The notes under the pieces were generated by a model. That model was given only the letters and a program-made list of their open reading frames with translations, was not told the origin of the DNA and did not search any database. From contig NZ_JAQSDO010000008.1 of the NCBI RefSeq assembly GCF_029945965.1, positions 280,024 to 344,023 on the forward strand: a DNA stretch of 64,000 bases, in the 5' to 3' direction. This DNA comes from Thermomonas sp. (GTDB taxonomy: Bacteria > Pseudomonadota > Gammaproteobacteria > Xanthomonadales > Xanthomonadaceae). The translations under genes were made by a program, and so were the position numbers. This document shows positions 16,589-25,713 of the stretch, piece by piece (position 1 is the stretch's first letter; each line of letters begins with the position of its first letter).

Positions 16589-17539
16589 TCAGTCCACCGC
16601 GGCGCCTGCCTCGCCCAGCCAATCCCGCGGACGCAGGTATTCAACCAGGCGCGCTTCCGGGCTATCGGGTTCGGGTGTGAAGCCGTATTCCCAGCGCACC
16701 AGTGGTGGCAGGCTCATCAGGATCGATTCGGTGCGCCCGCCCGATTGCAGGCCGAAGTGGGTGCCGCGGTCGAACACCAGGTTGAACTCCACGTAGCGGC
16801 CACGCCGGTACAACTGGAACTGGCGTTCGCGTTCGCCGAAAGGCACGTCCTTGCGGCGCTCGACGATCGGCAAGTAGGCATCGAGGAAGCCATCGCCGAC
16901 TGCACGCATATATCCGAAGTCGTCGTCGAAGCCGGTGTGCAGGTCGTCGAAGAACAGCCCGCCGACGCCGCGTGTTTCATCGCGATGCTTGAGCAGGAAA
17001 TACTCGTCGCACCAGCGCTTGTGCGCTGCGTAGCGTTCATCGCCACCGAACGGTTCGCACAGCGCGCGTGCAACGCGATGCCAATGCAACACGTCCTCGT
17101 CGACCGGATAAAACGGGGTCAGGTCGAAGCCGCCACCGAACCACCACGCCACGGTTTCGCCATCCTTCTCGGCGCGAAAATGGCGGACGTTGGCATGCGT
17201 GGTTGGCAGATGCGGATTGCGTGGGTGGAACACCAGCGACACGCCTACCGCACGCCATTGCGCACCCACCAGTTCCGGCCGCGCCGCGGTCGCCGAAGGC
17301 GGCAAGCGGTTGCCGGAGACATCCGAAAACCCGATCCCTGCCTGCTCGAACACCTCGCCATCGCGCATGATGCGCGTGCGGCCACGGCCGGCCAGCAAGA
17401 TGTCGTTGGGCGCGCGGGTCCAGGCGTCTTCGACAAAGCGGGCCTGGCCGTCGGCTTGCTCGATCGCACTGCAGATGCGGTCTTGCAGGCCGGTCAGATA
17501 ATCACGGACGGTGTTGATGTCGGGTATTGGCGAATCCAT
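16589..17539 (-). CDS. hemF: Coproporphyrinogen III oxidase, oxygen-dependent
   Basis: 316 aa. It converts coproporphyrinogen III to protoporphyrinogen IX with O2 in the cytoplasm, a late step of haem synthesis. Typical HemF segments are [11 protein letters not shown] (about 141-151), the metal- and substrate-region histidines in [11 protein letters not shown] and [27 protein letters not shown], and the C-terminal [20 protein letters not shown] region (about 250-270). ATG 17539 gives the family N-terminus. The hemDXY genes lie 6.5 kb away on the same strand but are separated from it by the mla operon. Confidence 0.96.
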   Translation of the reverse strand: MDSPIPDINTVRDYLTGLQDRICSAIEQADGQARFVEDAWTRAPNDILLAGRGRTRIMRDGEVFEQAGIGFSDVSGNRLPPSATAARPELVGAQWRAVGVSLVFHPRNPHLPTTHANVRHFRAEKDGETVAWWFGGGFDLTPFYPVDEDVLHWHRVARALCEPFGGDERYAAHKRWCDEYFLLKHRDETRGVGGLFFDDLHTGFDDDFGYMRAVGDGFLDAYLPIVERRKDVPFGERERQFQLYRRGRYVEFNLVFDRGTHFGLQSGGRTESILMSLPPLVRWEYGFTPEPDSPEARLVEYLRPRDWLGEAGAAVD

Positions 17540-17599
17540 GCCCGGATTGTAAGCGGCGACCCATGGTCGACATGCCAGGCAGGTCGAATGGATTCCGTC

Positions 17600-17619
17600 A
17601 TCCCGGCGCAGGCCGGGAT
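17600..17619. repeat. REP-like palindromic element
   Basis: ATCCCGGC-GCAG-GCCGGGAT sits in the 124-base gap between mlaA and hemF, within a CGTCATCCCGG...GGGATCC context. This is a common dispersed intergenic hairpin in many proteobacteria. It may also limit read-through from mlaA into hemF. Confidence 0.55.
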
Positions 17620-17663
17620 CCCATTAGCCCCGCAACTGCTTAGTGAACCAGCCAACCGCCGCC

Positions 17664-18608
17664 TCACCTGCCTGGAATGATCGGCATCATGCGCGGGCGC
17701 GCGCTGGGGTCGTTGTTGTCTTCGCGCAGGTAATCGGGCAGCGGTTGCTCGCCATCCTCGATCTTGGCGTCGCCGCCGCCGGAGATCTTGTAGTCGCGTC
17801 GCTGCAGCCACGAATCGCGCACCAGTGCGTACTCGTCGGTGGCACCGACCAGCATGTCGTCCAGTGGGAGCAGCCGCATGCGCAGGTCGACCAGCTTCAG
17901 GCCCTGCAGAAAAATACGGGTTTTGTCTTCCTCGACAAAGCGCAGCGGCGATAGCGTCGCGTCGCCGGCGATGCCGAAAATGTCACGCACCGTACTGGGG
18001 CCGAACAGCGGCAGCTCGAGGTAGCGCGAGCGCTTCCAGCCCCACACGCCCAGCGTCTGTCCGAAGTCCTCGCGGCGATTGGGGATATGGACCCGGGTCG
18101 CGGGGTCGAAGATGCCGCCGATGCCGACCGTGGTGTTGAGCGTAAAGCGCCCCACCGATTGCGCCGCCACCTTGCCCTTGCCCTGCAGTAGCGCGTTGAC
18201 GATGGTCACCGGCTGGCCGAGGTTGTTGAAAAAATTGGTCACGCCATTGCGCGCAGGTTCGGGCACTACCTTGGCGTAGGCCTTGGCCAGCGGCTTGGCG
18301 ACAGTGCGGTCGACGACGACGTTGAATGCATACGCGCGACGGTTGAACTTCTCCCATGGATCGTAGGGCTGGGGTGCCGCGTATGGCGTCGGCACGGTCG
18401 GGTCGGCATCATTCTCGACGGGTGCGGGCATGACCGCCATCGCATCGGTGTCGGGCTGCACGGGAACCGCCGGTACGGCCGCGGAGTCTGCCGAAACCAG
18501 TGTCGAGGTGTCGGCCGCAGTACGCGCGCCGCCGCCGTTGGCGCAAGCCGAGACCAGCAGGGCCAGCGACAGCAGTACGGCATGGTGCAGGAAGGTCGGG
18601 CGGGTCAT
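17664..18608 (-). CDS. mlaA: MlaA/VacJ outer-membrane lipoprotein
   Basis: 314 aa from ATG 18608, preceded by GGAG. The lipoprotein signal ends in lipobox VSAC. A low-complexity linker precedes the MlaA domain, which begins PYDPWEKFNRRAYAFN and contains RNGVTNFFNNLGQP and GIFDPATRVHIPNRREDFGQ (split across about 170-195). MlaA removes mislocalised phospholipids from the outer leaflet of the outer membrane and hands them to MlaC. Here it is the last gene of the mla cluster, 37 bases after mlaB, so all Mla parts are encoded together. Confidence 0.95.
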   Translation of the reverse strand: MTRPTFLHHAVLLSLALLVSACANGGGARTAADTSTLVSADSAAVPAVPVQPDTDAMAVMPAPVENDADPTVPTPYAAPQPYDPWEKFNRRAYAFNVVVDRTVAKPLAKAYAKVVPEPARNGVTNFFNNLGQPVTIVNALLQGKGKVAAQSVGRFTLNTTVGIGGIFDPATRVHIPNRREDFGQTLGVWGWKRSRYLELPLFGPSTVRDIFGIAGDATLSPLRFVEEDKTRIFLQGLKLVDLRMRLLPLDDMLVGATDEYALVRDSWLQRRDYKISGGGDAKIEDGEQPLPDYLREDNNDPSARPRMMPIIPGR

Positions 18609-18645
18609 GTGAACTCCATCGCAGTGCGTGGCGTTGGGGGAAGGA

Positions 18646-18948
18646 TCACGTCGTGGTGAAACCGAGGGTGTCATCGAGCCGATACGCTGCACGCAGCGCA
18701 TCCAGGCCGGGTGGATTGCCAACTACGGTCACGCCGTCTTCGGCGCGCGTGGACAGCGTGGACAGCAGCGCCAGGCCCGAGCTGTCGAGCCGCTCGACGG
18801 CGCGGATGTCGAGGCGGCGCACGCCGGCCATGTTCGCCGGCAGCGCGTGCCACAGGGCCGGCACGACATCGCGCGACAGTGCGCCGGTGAACACCAGCGC
18901 GTCACCGTCGCGGCGCACGGCCACGGCGTTATTTGCCGGGGCTGGCAT
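18646..18948 (-). CDS. mlaB: STAS-domain protein MlaB
   Basis: 100 aa from ATG 18948, overlapping the mlaC 3' end by 20 bases; the longer open frame upstream is inside mlaC. It is a single STAS domain with LVFTGALSRDVVPALWHAL, a RRLDIRAVERLDSSGLALL core (the conserved D-SSG helix start) and the C-terminal GNPPGLDALRAAYRL. MlaB is a cytoplasmic partner that stabilises and activates the MlaF ATPase of the inner-membrane MlaFEDB complex. Confidence 0.88.
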   Translation of the reverse strand: MPAPANNAVAVRRDGDALVFTGALSRDVVPALWHALPANMAGVRRLDIRAVERLDSSGLALLSTLSTRAEDGVTVVGNPPGLDALRAAYRLDDTLGFTTT

Positions 18949-19621
18949 TGGGCTTGAGGTTGCCGGCGCGCAGGTCGGCGGCGACCTGGGCAATCGACTT
19001 GGTCTGCAGCGGGCCGTCGAACTGCTGGCGGAAGGTCTGCACGTAGGAGATACCTTCGACAATGATGTCGAAGATCTTCCATGTTCCGCCGGACTGGCGC
19101 ATCAGGTAGTCCACCGGAATCGAGTCGCCGCCGGTGCGCTGGAACTCGCTGGCCACCTTGACACCCAGGCCGCGCGGCAGCGGCGTCTCGGACTTCATCT
19201 TTACCCGTAGCTTGGTGTTGAAGTCGAGCAGCGACGAGCCGTAGCGGAGCATCAGGTTGTCCGCCAGGGCATCGGAGAAAAGCTTGACTTCGGCATCCGA
19301 GGCGCCGCGACCGTGGCGGCCGAGCACCTGCCGGGCGGCATAGTCGCGGTCGAACACCGCGTTGAACTCGGTGTTGATGAACTGCTGCAGCGCGGCGCGG
19401 TTCTGGGTGAACTCCGCGCGCCGGCTTTCAAGCGAACTCAGCACGCGCTTGGTGTTGTCGAGCACGATCTGGGTTGGTGAGCCCTGCGTAGCCGCGGTGG
19501 CCGGTTTGGCTGCCTTGGCGGCAGACTGGGCGAAGGCCGCGCCGGGAACGGCGGCGGCGAGGGTCGCGGCGATTACTGTAACGAGGAAGACGTGGTGCTT
19601 GATGGCGTGTGTGGTGATCAT
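18929..19621 (-). CDS. mlaC: Periplasmic phospholipid-binding protein MlaC
   Basis: 230 aa with a signal peptide (1-31, ending GAAFA-QS). The MlaC/Tgt2 domain follows: TQIVLDNTKRVLSSLESRR, a FDRDYAARQVLGRHGR segment and DYLMRQSGGTWKIFDIIVEG split over residues 165-185, ending in the conserved SYVQTFRQQF. It shuttles phospholipids across the periplasm between MlaA and MlaFEDB. Its ATG overlaps the mlaD TGA (ATGA, 19618-19621). Confidence 0.94.
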   Translation of the reverse strand: MITTHAIKHHVFLVTVIAATLAAAVPGAAFAQSAAKAAKPATAATQGSPTQIVLDNTKRVLSSLESRRAEFTQNRAALQQFINTEFNAVFDRDYAARQVLGRHGRGASDAEVKLFSDALADNLMLRYGSSLLDFNTKLRVKMKSETPLPRGLGVKVASEFQRTGGDSIPVDYLMRQSGGTWKIFDIIVEGISYVQTFRQQFDGPLQTKSIAQVAADLRAGNLKPNASPGK

Positions 19622-20160
19622 GGCGTGTTGGCCTCGATGGGCGATGGGGTCGTGGTGGTGCTGGCGCCTTCGTCGGCACCCGTGCTGGGCGCGGCGGGCT
19701 TGCCGCCGCCGCTGAACATGTATTTGCCGACCATCTGGATGATGTCGACGGCCGGCGTGGTGAATGCGATCTCTTCGCCGGGTTTCAATGACTCCGGATC
19801 GCCGCCGGGCTGCAGGCCGACGTAGCTTTCCCCCAGCAAACCGTTGGTGAGGATGCCCGCCGAGGTGTCGGCTGACAGCGTGTCGTAGCGATTGTCGATA
19901 TCGAGCGTGACGACCGAGTCGAGCTTCTTCGGGTCGAGGCTGATGTCGCCGACGCGGCCGATGGTGACGCCGCCGATCTTGACCGGTGCCATCGGCCGCA
20001 GCGGCCCGATGTTGGTGAAGCGCGCCTTGAGCTCGTAGGTGTCGCCGCCAAAGCCGAACTTGCCGTTGGTCGAGGCGATGGCGAGCACCAGCATCGAGCC
20101 CAGGGCAAGCAGGAGGAAGGCGCCGACGGCGAATTCGAGACGTGGGCCGCGTGTACTCAT
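19618..20160 (-). CDS. mlaD: MCE-domain protein MlaD
   Basis: 180 aa. One N-terminal transmembrane helix (about 8-30, FAVGAFLLLALGSMLVLAIA) is followed by a single MCE domain (about 38-115), with ARFTNIGPLRPMAPVKIGGV, a GRVGDISLD turn and ILTNGLLGESYVGL. The C-terminal tail is rich in Ser, Thr and Pro. MlaD forms the hexameric lipid-binding ring of the inner-membrane Mla complex. It is anchored in the inner membrane with the MCE domain in the periplasm, and lies 42 bases downstream of mlaE. Confidence 0.94.
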   Translation of the reverse strand: MSTRGPRLEFAVGAFLLLALGSMLVLAIASTNGKFGFGGDTYELKARFTNIGPLRPMAPVKIGGVTIGRVGDISLDPKKLDSVVTLDIDNRYDTLSADTSAGILTNGLLGESYVGLQPGGDPESLKPGEEIAFTTPAVDIIQMVGKYMFSGGGKPAAPSTGADEGASTTTTPSPIEANTP

Positions 20161-20202
20161 GGGATCACCTGTTGAGAGAATGCGGGATGTCAGGCGAAAT
20201 AC

Positions 20203-20964
20203 TCATCGGAACAGCAGCGCCGAGAGCACGAAGTTGAACATCAGCACCAGCAGGCTCGCGTTGACCACCGCGCGCGTGGTCGCGATCGAGGTGCCCTCGA
20301 TGGTCGGCTCGGCGTGGTAGCCGACATAGGACGCCACCAGCGCCGCTGTGCCGCCGAAGACCGCGGCCTTCTCGAACGCGATCAGATAATCGCTGCGGAA
20401 ATCCACCGCATCCTGCAGCACCTGCCAGAAGGTGCCCGCGTCGATGCCGATGACGTGCACGGCTTCGAGATAGCTGGCGCTGATGCCGAAGCTGCAGAAC
20501 AGCGCCGTCAGCAACGGCACGGTCAGCACTGCTGCCCAGAAGCGCGGGGCGACCACCTTGCCGATCGGGTCGATCGCCATCAGGCCGAGCGCGGTGATCT
20601 GGTCGGTGGCGCGCATCAGGCCGAGTTCGGCGGCGATCGAGCTGCCTGCGCGGCCGATGAACAACAACGCGGTCAGCACCGGCGCCAGCTCGCGGTATAG
20701 CCCCAGGCCGACCAGCGCGCTGATCTGGTTGCTGGCGCCGTAGGTCTCCAGCGCGCGGTAGCCGAGCAGGGTGACCGACAGGCCGACGAACGCGCCGCCG
20801 ACTGCAATGATCGGCAGTGAGCGCGCACCGACCTTGTAGATCTCGCGCAGCAGTTCGGCGAAGAAGTCCGCTGTCGGCTTCGACGCGCGCAACACCGACA
20901 GCGAAAACAGGCCGGCGCGGCCGAGCGAGCTGATCGGCAAAATGATGGTGTCCGCAAACGCCAT
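20203..20964 (-). CDS. mlaE: Mla ABC transporter permease MlaE
   Basis: 253 aa with an amphipathic N-terminus and five or six hydrophobic segments. Family features include GARSLPIIAVGGAFVGLSV, LVGLGLYRELAPVLTALLF and GRAGSSIAAELGLMRATDQI, the conserved cytoplasmic coupling region around residues 120-140. MlaE is the membrane permease of the phospholipid transporter. Its ATG shares one base with the mlaF TGA (TGATG), so translation is coupled. Confidence 0.95.
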   Translation of the reverse strand: MAFADTIILPISSLGRAGLFSLSVLRASKPTADFFAELLREIYKVGARSLPIIAVGGAFVGLSVTLLGYRALETYGASNQISALVGLGLYRELAPVLTALLFIGRAGSSIAAELGLMRATDQITALGLMAIDPIGKVVAPRFWAAVLTVPLLTALFCSFGISASYLEAVHVIGIDAGTFWQVLQDAVDFRSDYLIAFEKAAVFGGTAALVASYVGYHAEPTIEGTSIATTRAVVNASLLVLMFNFVLSALLFR

Positions 20965-21800
20965 CAGGCGGCCTCCCTTCGGCTCAATGTAGCTGGGCTC
21001 AATGTAGCTCGGCTCGCGGTGTCGAACGCGATCGGGCCATCCGGGTTGCCATCCAGGAACTGGCGCACCAGCGGATCCGTGCTCGCCTCGAGCTCGGCCG
21101 GCTCTCCGGAAAACACGATGCGACCGTTGGCGATCACCACCGCGCGGTCGCAGACGGCCAAGGTTTCGTGAACGTGGTGGCTGACAATAATGCTGGTCAG
21201 CCCGAGGCTGTCGTTGAGCCCGGAAATCAGGCTCATGATCACCGCCGCGGCGATCGGGTCGAGGCCGCTCAGCGGCTCGTCGTAGATCATCAGCGGCGGA
21301 TCCAGCGCCAGCGCGCGGGCCAGCGCCACGCGCCGCGCCTGTCCGCCGGACAGCTCGCGGGGGAACGCGTCGATCACCGCGCGCAGGCCGACCGCATTGA
21401 GCTTCATTTCCACCAGCCGGTCGATCACCGGCGCCGGTAGTCGTGTGTGCGTGCGCAGCGGCAGCGCGATGTTCTCACCGACCGTGAGGTCGGTCAGCAG
21501 GCCGTTGCCTTGCAACAGCACGCCGAGGCTCTTGCGCATCTCCAGCAGGTCGTGCTGGCGCTGCGGCACCGGCTTGCCGAACACCTCCACGGTGCCGGCT
21601 ACCGGCACCAGCTCGCCGGTCAGTGCCGCCAGCAGTGTCGACTTGCCGCTGCCCGACGGCCCCAGCACTGCGGTAATACTGCCGCGAGGCACGACCAAGT
21701 CGATGTCCGACAGTACCGCGCGCGCGCCGTAGGACAGGCGAACGTCAGTGAAGCGGACAGCAATGACTTCAGCGGAGGAGTCGGCGGGCATGCGGGGCAT
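20964..21800 (-). CDS. mlaF: Mla ABC transporter ATPase MlaF
   Basis: 278 aa; ATG 21800 or 21791 may be the start, and neither has a clear Shine-Dalgarno site. Walker A is GPSGSGKST (about 48-56), the ABC signature LSGGQARR (about 150-157), Walker B LMIYDEPLSGLDP and the H-loop IVSHH. It powers MlaE and is the first gene of mlaFEDCBA. The C-terminus contains a 15-base in-frame tandem duplication, giving ATLSPATLS. About 200 bases upstream, up to hemY, hold no ORF; I could not pick a convincing promoter. Confidence 0.94.
   Translation of the reverse strand: MPRMPADSSAEVIAVRFTDVRLSYGARAVLSDIDLVVPRGSITAVLGPSGSGKSTLLAALTGELVPVAGTVEVFGKPVPQRQHDLLEMRKSLGVLLQGNGLLTDLTVGENIALPLRTHTRLPAPVIDRLVEMKLNAVGLRAVIDAFPRELSGGQARRVALARALALDPPLMIYDEPLSGLDPIAAAVIMSLISGLNDSLGLTSIIVSHHVHETLAVCDRAVVIANGRIVFSGEPAELEASTDPLVRQFLDGNPDGPIAFDTASRATLSPATLSRREAA
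20981..21010. repeat. 15-bp tandem duplication inside mlaF
   Basis: GGCTCAATGTAGCT occurs at 20981-20994 and again 15 bases later at 20996-21009. On the coding strand it duplicates five codons near the end of mlaF without breaking the frame. Confidence 0.7.
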
Positions 21801-22003
21801 CGGTATCGGGCGGGCGTTGGCAACGGGTCTGGCGTCAATGCGGGGCTAAGTTTCGAGCGAAGCGAAGATGGCTGCGGCCGGCTGCGGCGCCAATCAGCGG
21901 ACAGCTTGTCACTACGCGGCTTAACCTATTGCATTGACACTCAGGCCAGCGTTATGCAGCCACTTGGCATGCGCGCCACATCGACACGATGACGAGCGGG
22001 ACG

Positions 22004-23254
22004 CTAGCCCCGCAGCCGCGGAATGCCGTGCTCGTTGCGTTCCTCGATCGCCGCGGTATCCGCTATTTGCTGGCGCAGGTCGCGGCCGGGCATGTCGAGC
22101 AAGGTTGCGCTGCGCTGGCTGCGCAAGGCATTGGCATAGGCCAGGCGTGCGCGCGGTTCGTCGCCGGATTGCACGGCGATATCGCCCAATGCCTCCCAGG
22201 CTGGGCTGCCGGCGCCTTGGGCAATTGCCCGATACAAGGCGCGTTCGGCTTGTGGCAGGTGGCCTTGCGCCTTGTCCAGTCGCGCGACCGCCAGCAGCAG
22301 GGCGGGGCTGGATGGATGTGCTTGCAGCCAGCGCTCAGCCTGCGTGCGGCGTTCTTCCAGGCGAGCCACGTCCAGCTGGCCATACAGGTCGGCGAGGTCT
22401 TCGTCCCACTGGCGATCCAGGGCTTGTTCCAGGCTACGCGTGGCCGCTTCGTTCCAGCCCATCGCTGCTGCCCGCCGTGCATACGCCGCGACGACCGATG
22501 CGCTGGTCTGCACGCCTTGCGGCAGTGCGTCCCAGCGGTCCGCCAGTTCGCTGGCATTGCCAGCCTGTTGCAGCGACTGCGCGGCCCACTGGGATTGCAG
22601 TTCATCCAGGCGCGCTGCAGGTAGCGCCTGCTGCTGGCGCAATGCGCCAAGCAGGCCATAGGCATCGAAGCTGCGACCACTGGCAGCAAGCGCATCTGCG
22701 CGTAGCTGCAACCCACGCGGCGGAAGCGGTTGTGCACGCGGCGCGTCCAGCGCAGCCAGTGCATCGGCGGGATTGCTGCGTGCCAGTGCGTGTTCGGCGC
22801 GCAGCAGCGCCTGGCTGGTGGCATCGCGTTCACCCAATGCGTCCAGGTGCGCAGTTGCCGCCGCGTCGTCGCCACGTGCAGCGGCGGCGCGCGCCGCATG
22901 GATGCGCGCGAGGTTGCCGCCTTCGCCATGCGCGGCGGCCTGCTTCAGCAATTGTTCGGCGCGCTGGTACTCGCCACGCTGGTGGGCATGCAGGCCGTCG
23001 ATCAGTTGCGCGCGGGCACGCCGTTCGCGACGCCGTTTCCATGCCACGAATGGCAGCCGCAACAAATTCCACAGCAACGTGACGCCGAACATGAAGGCCA
23101 GCAGCAGGCCAAGCCCGGCGGCCACCGTGGCCTGGTAGTCGGTGCCACGGAAGCGCACCAGCACATAGCCAGGATCCTGCAGCAGCAGTTGCGCCAGCAA
23201 TGCACCCAGCACGGCCAGCACCAGCCAGAACAACACGCTGCGGAACAGGTTCAT
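22004..23254 (-). CDS. hemY: HemY-like TPR membrane protein
   Basis: 416 aa from ATG 23254. Two N-terminal transmembrane helices (LFRSVLFWLVLAVLGALLA; VAAGLGLLLAFMFGVTLLW) are followed by a basic stretch (AWKRRRERRARAQL) and TPR-like helical repeats to the C-terminus, including GEYQRAEQLLKQAAAHGE. It belongs to the gammaproteobacterial HemY (YhbX-type TPR) family that follows hemX in hemCDXY operons, not to the protoporphyrinogen oxidase also called HemY. The role in haem synthesis is unproven. It is the last gene of hemD-hemX-hemY and starts 91 bases after hemX. Confidence 0.88.
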   Translation of the reverse strand: MNLFRSVLFWLVLAVLGALLAQLLLQDPGYVLVRFRGTDYQATVAAGLGLLLAFMFGVTLLWNLLRLPFVAWKRRRERRARAQLIDGLHAHQRGEYQRAEQLLKQAAAHGEGGNLARIHAARAAAARGDDAAATAHLDALGERDATSQALLRAEHALARSNPADALAALDAPRAQPLPPRGLQLRADALAASGRSFDAYGLLGALRQQQALPAARLDELQSQWAAQSLQQAGNASELADRWDALPQGVQTSASVVAAYARRAAAMGWNEAATRSLEQALDRQWDEDLADLYGQLDVARLEERRTQAERWLQAHPSSPALLLAVARLDKAQGHLPQAERALYRAIAQGAGSPAWEALGDIAVQSGDEPRARLAYANALRSQRSATLLDMPGRDLRQQIADTAAIEERNEHGIPRLRG

Positions 23255-23345
23255 GTCGCCTCCAATCCTTCGGCGGAGCAATGGGTACTACTACAGGTCA
23301 TGCGGTGGAGCATCGCAAGCCGCATGCAAGGGTCGCGTGATTGGC

Positions 23346-24332
23346 TCATTGCCCGCGCAGTGCGCGCAGCTGCTGCAGGGTGCTGCCTGAGAGCGGCGCA
23401 TCGATCTGCAGCGTGATCGCCTTGAGTTCACCGATCCGCTTGCGATCCGCCGCCAGTTTCGATGGCTGCAGCTTCTGCAGCCATGCCTCGATCCGGTCCA
23501 GCGCAGTCGCCATGCCAGGATTGTCGCGGCGTTCGATCGCCGCGCGCGCCAGGCTCAGCTCGACCTGCATCGACGCCAGCGCCGCTTCGCGATCCGCACG
23601 CTCGCGCAGGCCGGCGCCAGCGGTCGGTTGCACGCGCACGATCCGGTCGATCAGGCGTTCGTACCAAGATGCCTGTTGGTCGGAATGTTGTGTGGTCACT
23701 GCGGGCACGTCCTGCAGGTCCTTGGCCAACGCATCCAGCAGGGCACTGGCACGTATCCGCGGATCCATGCCCAGCACATCGAGCGCGGCCTGTTCCTGCG
23801 CCAGTGTTTGCCGCAGGTTGAGGTAGGCAGGGTCGTCGATGCCGCCCAGCAGCGGTGCCGCCAAGGCCAGCGCGCGGCGCGCACCGTCGAGGTCATCGGC
23901 CAGCTGCAGGCGCTGCTGGCCGATGCCGAGCAGCAGTTCGAGTTCGTCCAGGCGCAATGCCTGCGCGCTGTTGCGGTCGGGATCGGCGAGCTTGGATACG
24001 CTGTCTTCCAGCAGCGTGGCGCGTTCGCCGATGCCGAGCAGTTCATCGCGCAACACGCGATTGGTGGCTTCGGCCTGTTGCAGGCGTTGCGCCTGCGCCT
24101 GCTGGCCAGTACGCAGGCTGGCCACGCTGGCGTCCAGTGCCTGCCGTTGCTGCTCGGCCAGGGCCGTGGACTGCGCCTGCTGGTGCTGCCAGTAGCGCCA
24201 GCCGAAAACACCGGCGGCTGCCAGCACGATCAACAACAGCAACAACAGCAACAGACCGCCGGCCCGCGAGCGACGCGGCGGCACGGATGGCAGCGAAGCG
24301 GGGGGTGGCGACGGAGCGGGGGATGCGTTCAC
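23346..24332 (-). CDS. hemX: HemX family protein
   Basis: 328 aa. A Pro/Ser-rich N-terminus is followed by one transmembrane helix (LLLLLLLLIVLAAAGVFGW, about 27-46) and a long Gln/Ala-rich coiled coil (about 50-110). The HemX periplasmic domain follows, with LRLDELELLLGIGQQRLQLA and ALDRIEAWLQKLQ. Proteins of this family are often labelled uroporphyrinogen-III C-methyltransferase by operon position, but no methyltransferase motif is present. It lies 22 bases after hemD and before hemY, an order conserved in gammaproteobacteria. Confidence 0.88.
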   Translation of the reverse strand: MNASPAPSPPPASLPSVPPRRSRAGGLLLLLLLLIVLAAAGVFGWRYWQHQQAQSTALAEQQRQALDASVASLRTGQQAQAQRLQQAEATNRVLRDELLGIGERATLLEDSVSKLADPDRNSAQALRLDELELLLGIGQQRLQLADDLDGARRALALAAPLLGGIDDPAYLNLRQTLAQEQAALDVLGMDPRIRASALLDALAKDLQDVPAVTTQHSDQQASWYERLIDRIVRVQPTAGAGLRERADREAALASMQVELSLARAAIERRDNPGMATALDRIEAWLQKLQPSKLAADRKRIGELKAITLQIDAPLSGSTLQQLRALRGQ

Positions 24333-24354
24333 GCAGTGATCCTAAACGAAGATG

Positions 24355-25113
24355 CTAAACGAACGCGTTGGCCGCCGCCTGCAGCAATGCGGCAGGACTG
24401 GCGCTGCTTGCAATCGCGATGCGACGGAAACCCGACTGGCGCGCGATATCGGCAAGGCGCTGGCTGGCGACGATCACGGCGATAGGTGCGAGTGCGCTTG
24501 CCGTTTGCGCCGCGAGCAATCGCTGCAGCGCATCCTGGCTGCTCAAGACCATCATTACGCGTTGCGGTGACTCCAGGGCTGCATCGAGCGCAGTGAGCGC
24601 ACGCGCGCTGAAAGCGATTGGTTGCCTTGCATATACGTCCGCGCGGATGACCTTCGCGCCACGTTTGGCCAGGGTTGGTGCGAGCAGCCCGCGGCCACCG
24701 GGCGCAGTGACAAGACCAATACTGCGACCTCGGATGTCCTGCAGTTCCGGCATCGCCAGCAGGCCTTCGCTGTCCATCCGCGAGGGCGCCCGTGCGTCGA
24801 TTCCCGCGTGCTGCAGGGCAAGCCGGGAGCCACTGCCGACTGCCAGCCAGGCCTGTCCGCGGCGCGCCTTCAGGGGTTGCAGCGCCGCCGCCGCGCGCAC
24901 TGCATTGGGGCTGGTCCAGATCACGATATCGGCCGCCAGCGCCTGCTTCAGGGCTTTGCGGTGATCCGGTTCGGCCAGGGGTTGGATCGCAAACGGCGAC
25001 AGCGCCAGTACGCGCGCTCCGCGCCGGCTGGCAGCCGCGCGCAGGCCGTCATGCTGGCCGCGCGGACGCAGCGACAGCACGGTCCAGCCGTGCAGCGATT
25101 TCGGGTTGTCCAT
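24355..25113 (-). CDS. hemD: Uroporphyrinogen-III synthase
   Basis: 252 aa from ATG 25113; an ATG at 25125 adds four residues and cannot be excluded. It cyclises hydroxymethylbilane to uroporphyrinogen III in the cytoplasm. The family is poorly conserved, but the pattern is clear: N-terminal WTVLSLRPRGQHDGLR, ADIVIWTSPNAVRAA (about 67-81), a central TAPGGRGLLAPTLAKRGA and C-terminal IVASQRLADIARQSGF. It heads hemD-hemX-hemY. It is divergent from the thioesterase gene, with 59 bases between the starts. Confidence 0.9.
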   Translation of the reverse strand: MDNPKSLHGWTVLSLRPRGQHDGLRAAASRRGARVLALSPFAIQPLAEPDHRKALKQALAADIVIWTSPNAVRAAAALQPLKARRGQAWLAVGSGSRLALQHAGIDARAPSRMDSEGLLAMPELQDIRGRSIGLVTAPGGRGLLAPTLAKRGAKVIRADVYARQPIAFSARALTALDAALESPQRVMMVLSSQDALQRLLAAQTASALAPIAVIVASQRLADIARQSGFRRIAIASSASPAALLQAAANAFV

Positions 25114-25172
25114 GCGTGCTGGCATTGGCCGAAGCTTGGCATAGCACCCGTGCTTGCGGCAGGCTATCGCGC

Positions 25173-25643
25173 ATGGACATGACTTCTATATCTGCTTCGC
25201 CACTGGATGGCTTGGCCGCGCATTACCTGGCAATGCCGCCGGTCGCGGCGCTGCAACCCGCGATTGACCACTGGCAGGACGGCCACCTGTGCCTGCGCGC
25301 GCCACTGGCCGCGAACGTCAATGACAAGGGCTGTGCATTCGGCGGCAGCCTGGCCTCGCTGATGACCTTGGCCTCGTGGGGGCTGGTGTACCTGGAACTG
25401 GCGCAACAGGGCATCGAGGCCGACATTTTCGTCGCCGACAGCCGCGTGCGTTACCTCAAGCCGGTGTTCGAGGACCTGCAGGTCGATGCCTGTTTCGACG
25501 ATGCCGGTGAGCGCGTGGCGTTGCTTGACGCGCTGCGCAGGCAGGGGCGGGCCAGCATCCGCCTGCAGGCGCGCACCTTGTTGGCCGATGGCGGCGTGGC
25601 CGCGACCTTCGTTGGCCGCTATGTGGCGATCGCCAGGGGCTAG
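25173..25643 (+). CDS. Putative thioesterase (YiiD C-terminal domain family)
   Basis: 156 aa from ATG 25173; the frame is open far upstream but antisense to hemD. A hot-dog fold is indicated by PLAANVNDKGCAFGGSLASL (about 48-67), where NDKGCAFGGS corresponds to the catalytic helix region of YiiD-type thioesterases. ADSRVRYLKPVFED and a C-terminal ARTLLADGGVAATFVGRY strand follow. It probably hydrolyses an acyl-CoA or acyl-ACP in the cytoplasm; the substrate is unknown. It is divergent from hemD. Confidence 0.82.
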   Translation: MDMTSISASPLDGLAAHYLAMPPVAALQPAIDHWQDGHLCLRAPLAANVNDKGCAFGGSLASLMTLASWGLVYLELAQQGIEADIFVADSRVRYLKPVFEDLQVDACFDDAGERVALLDALRRQGRASIRLQARTLLADGGVAATFVGRYVAIARG

Positions 25644-25713
25644 CCCGCAGGTTCGCCGCCGCGCGGGTTAGGATGCTCACGCTCGTGTTGCCAATGTCCC
25701 CGCGGAGAGACCC

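Noticed and set aside
23346-24332. HemX as a uroporphyrinogen-III C-methyltransferase
   Set aside because: There is no SAM-binding methyltransferase motif; the protein is a membrane-anchored coiled coil typical of HemX.
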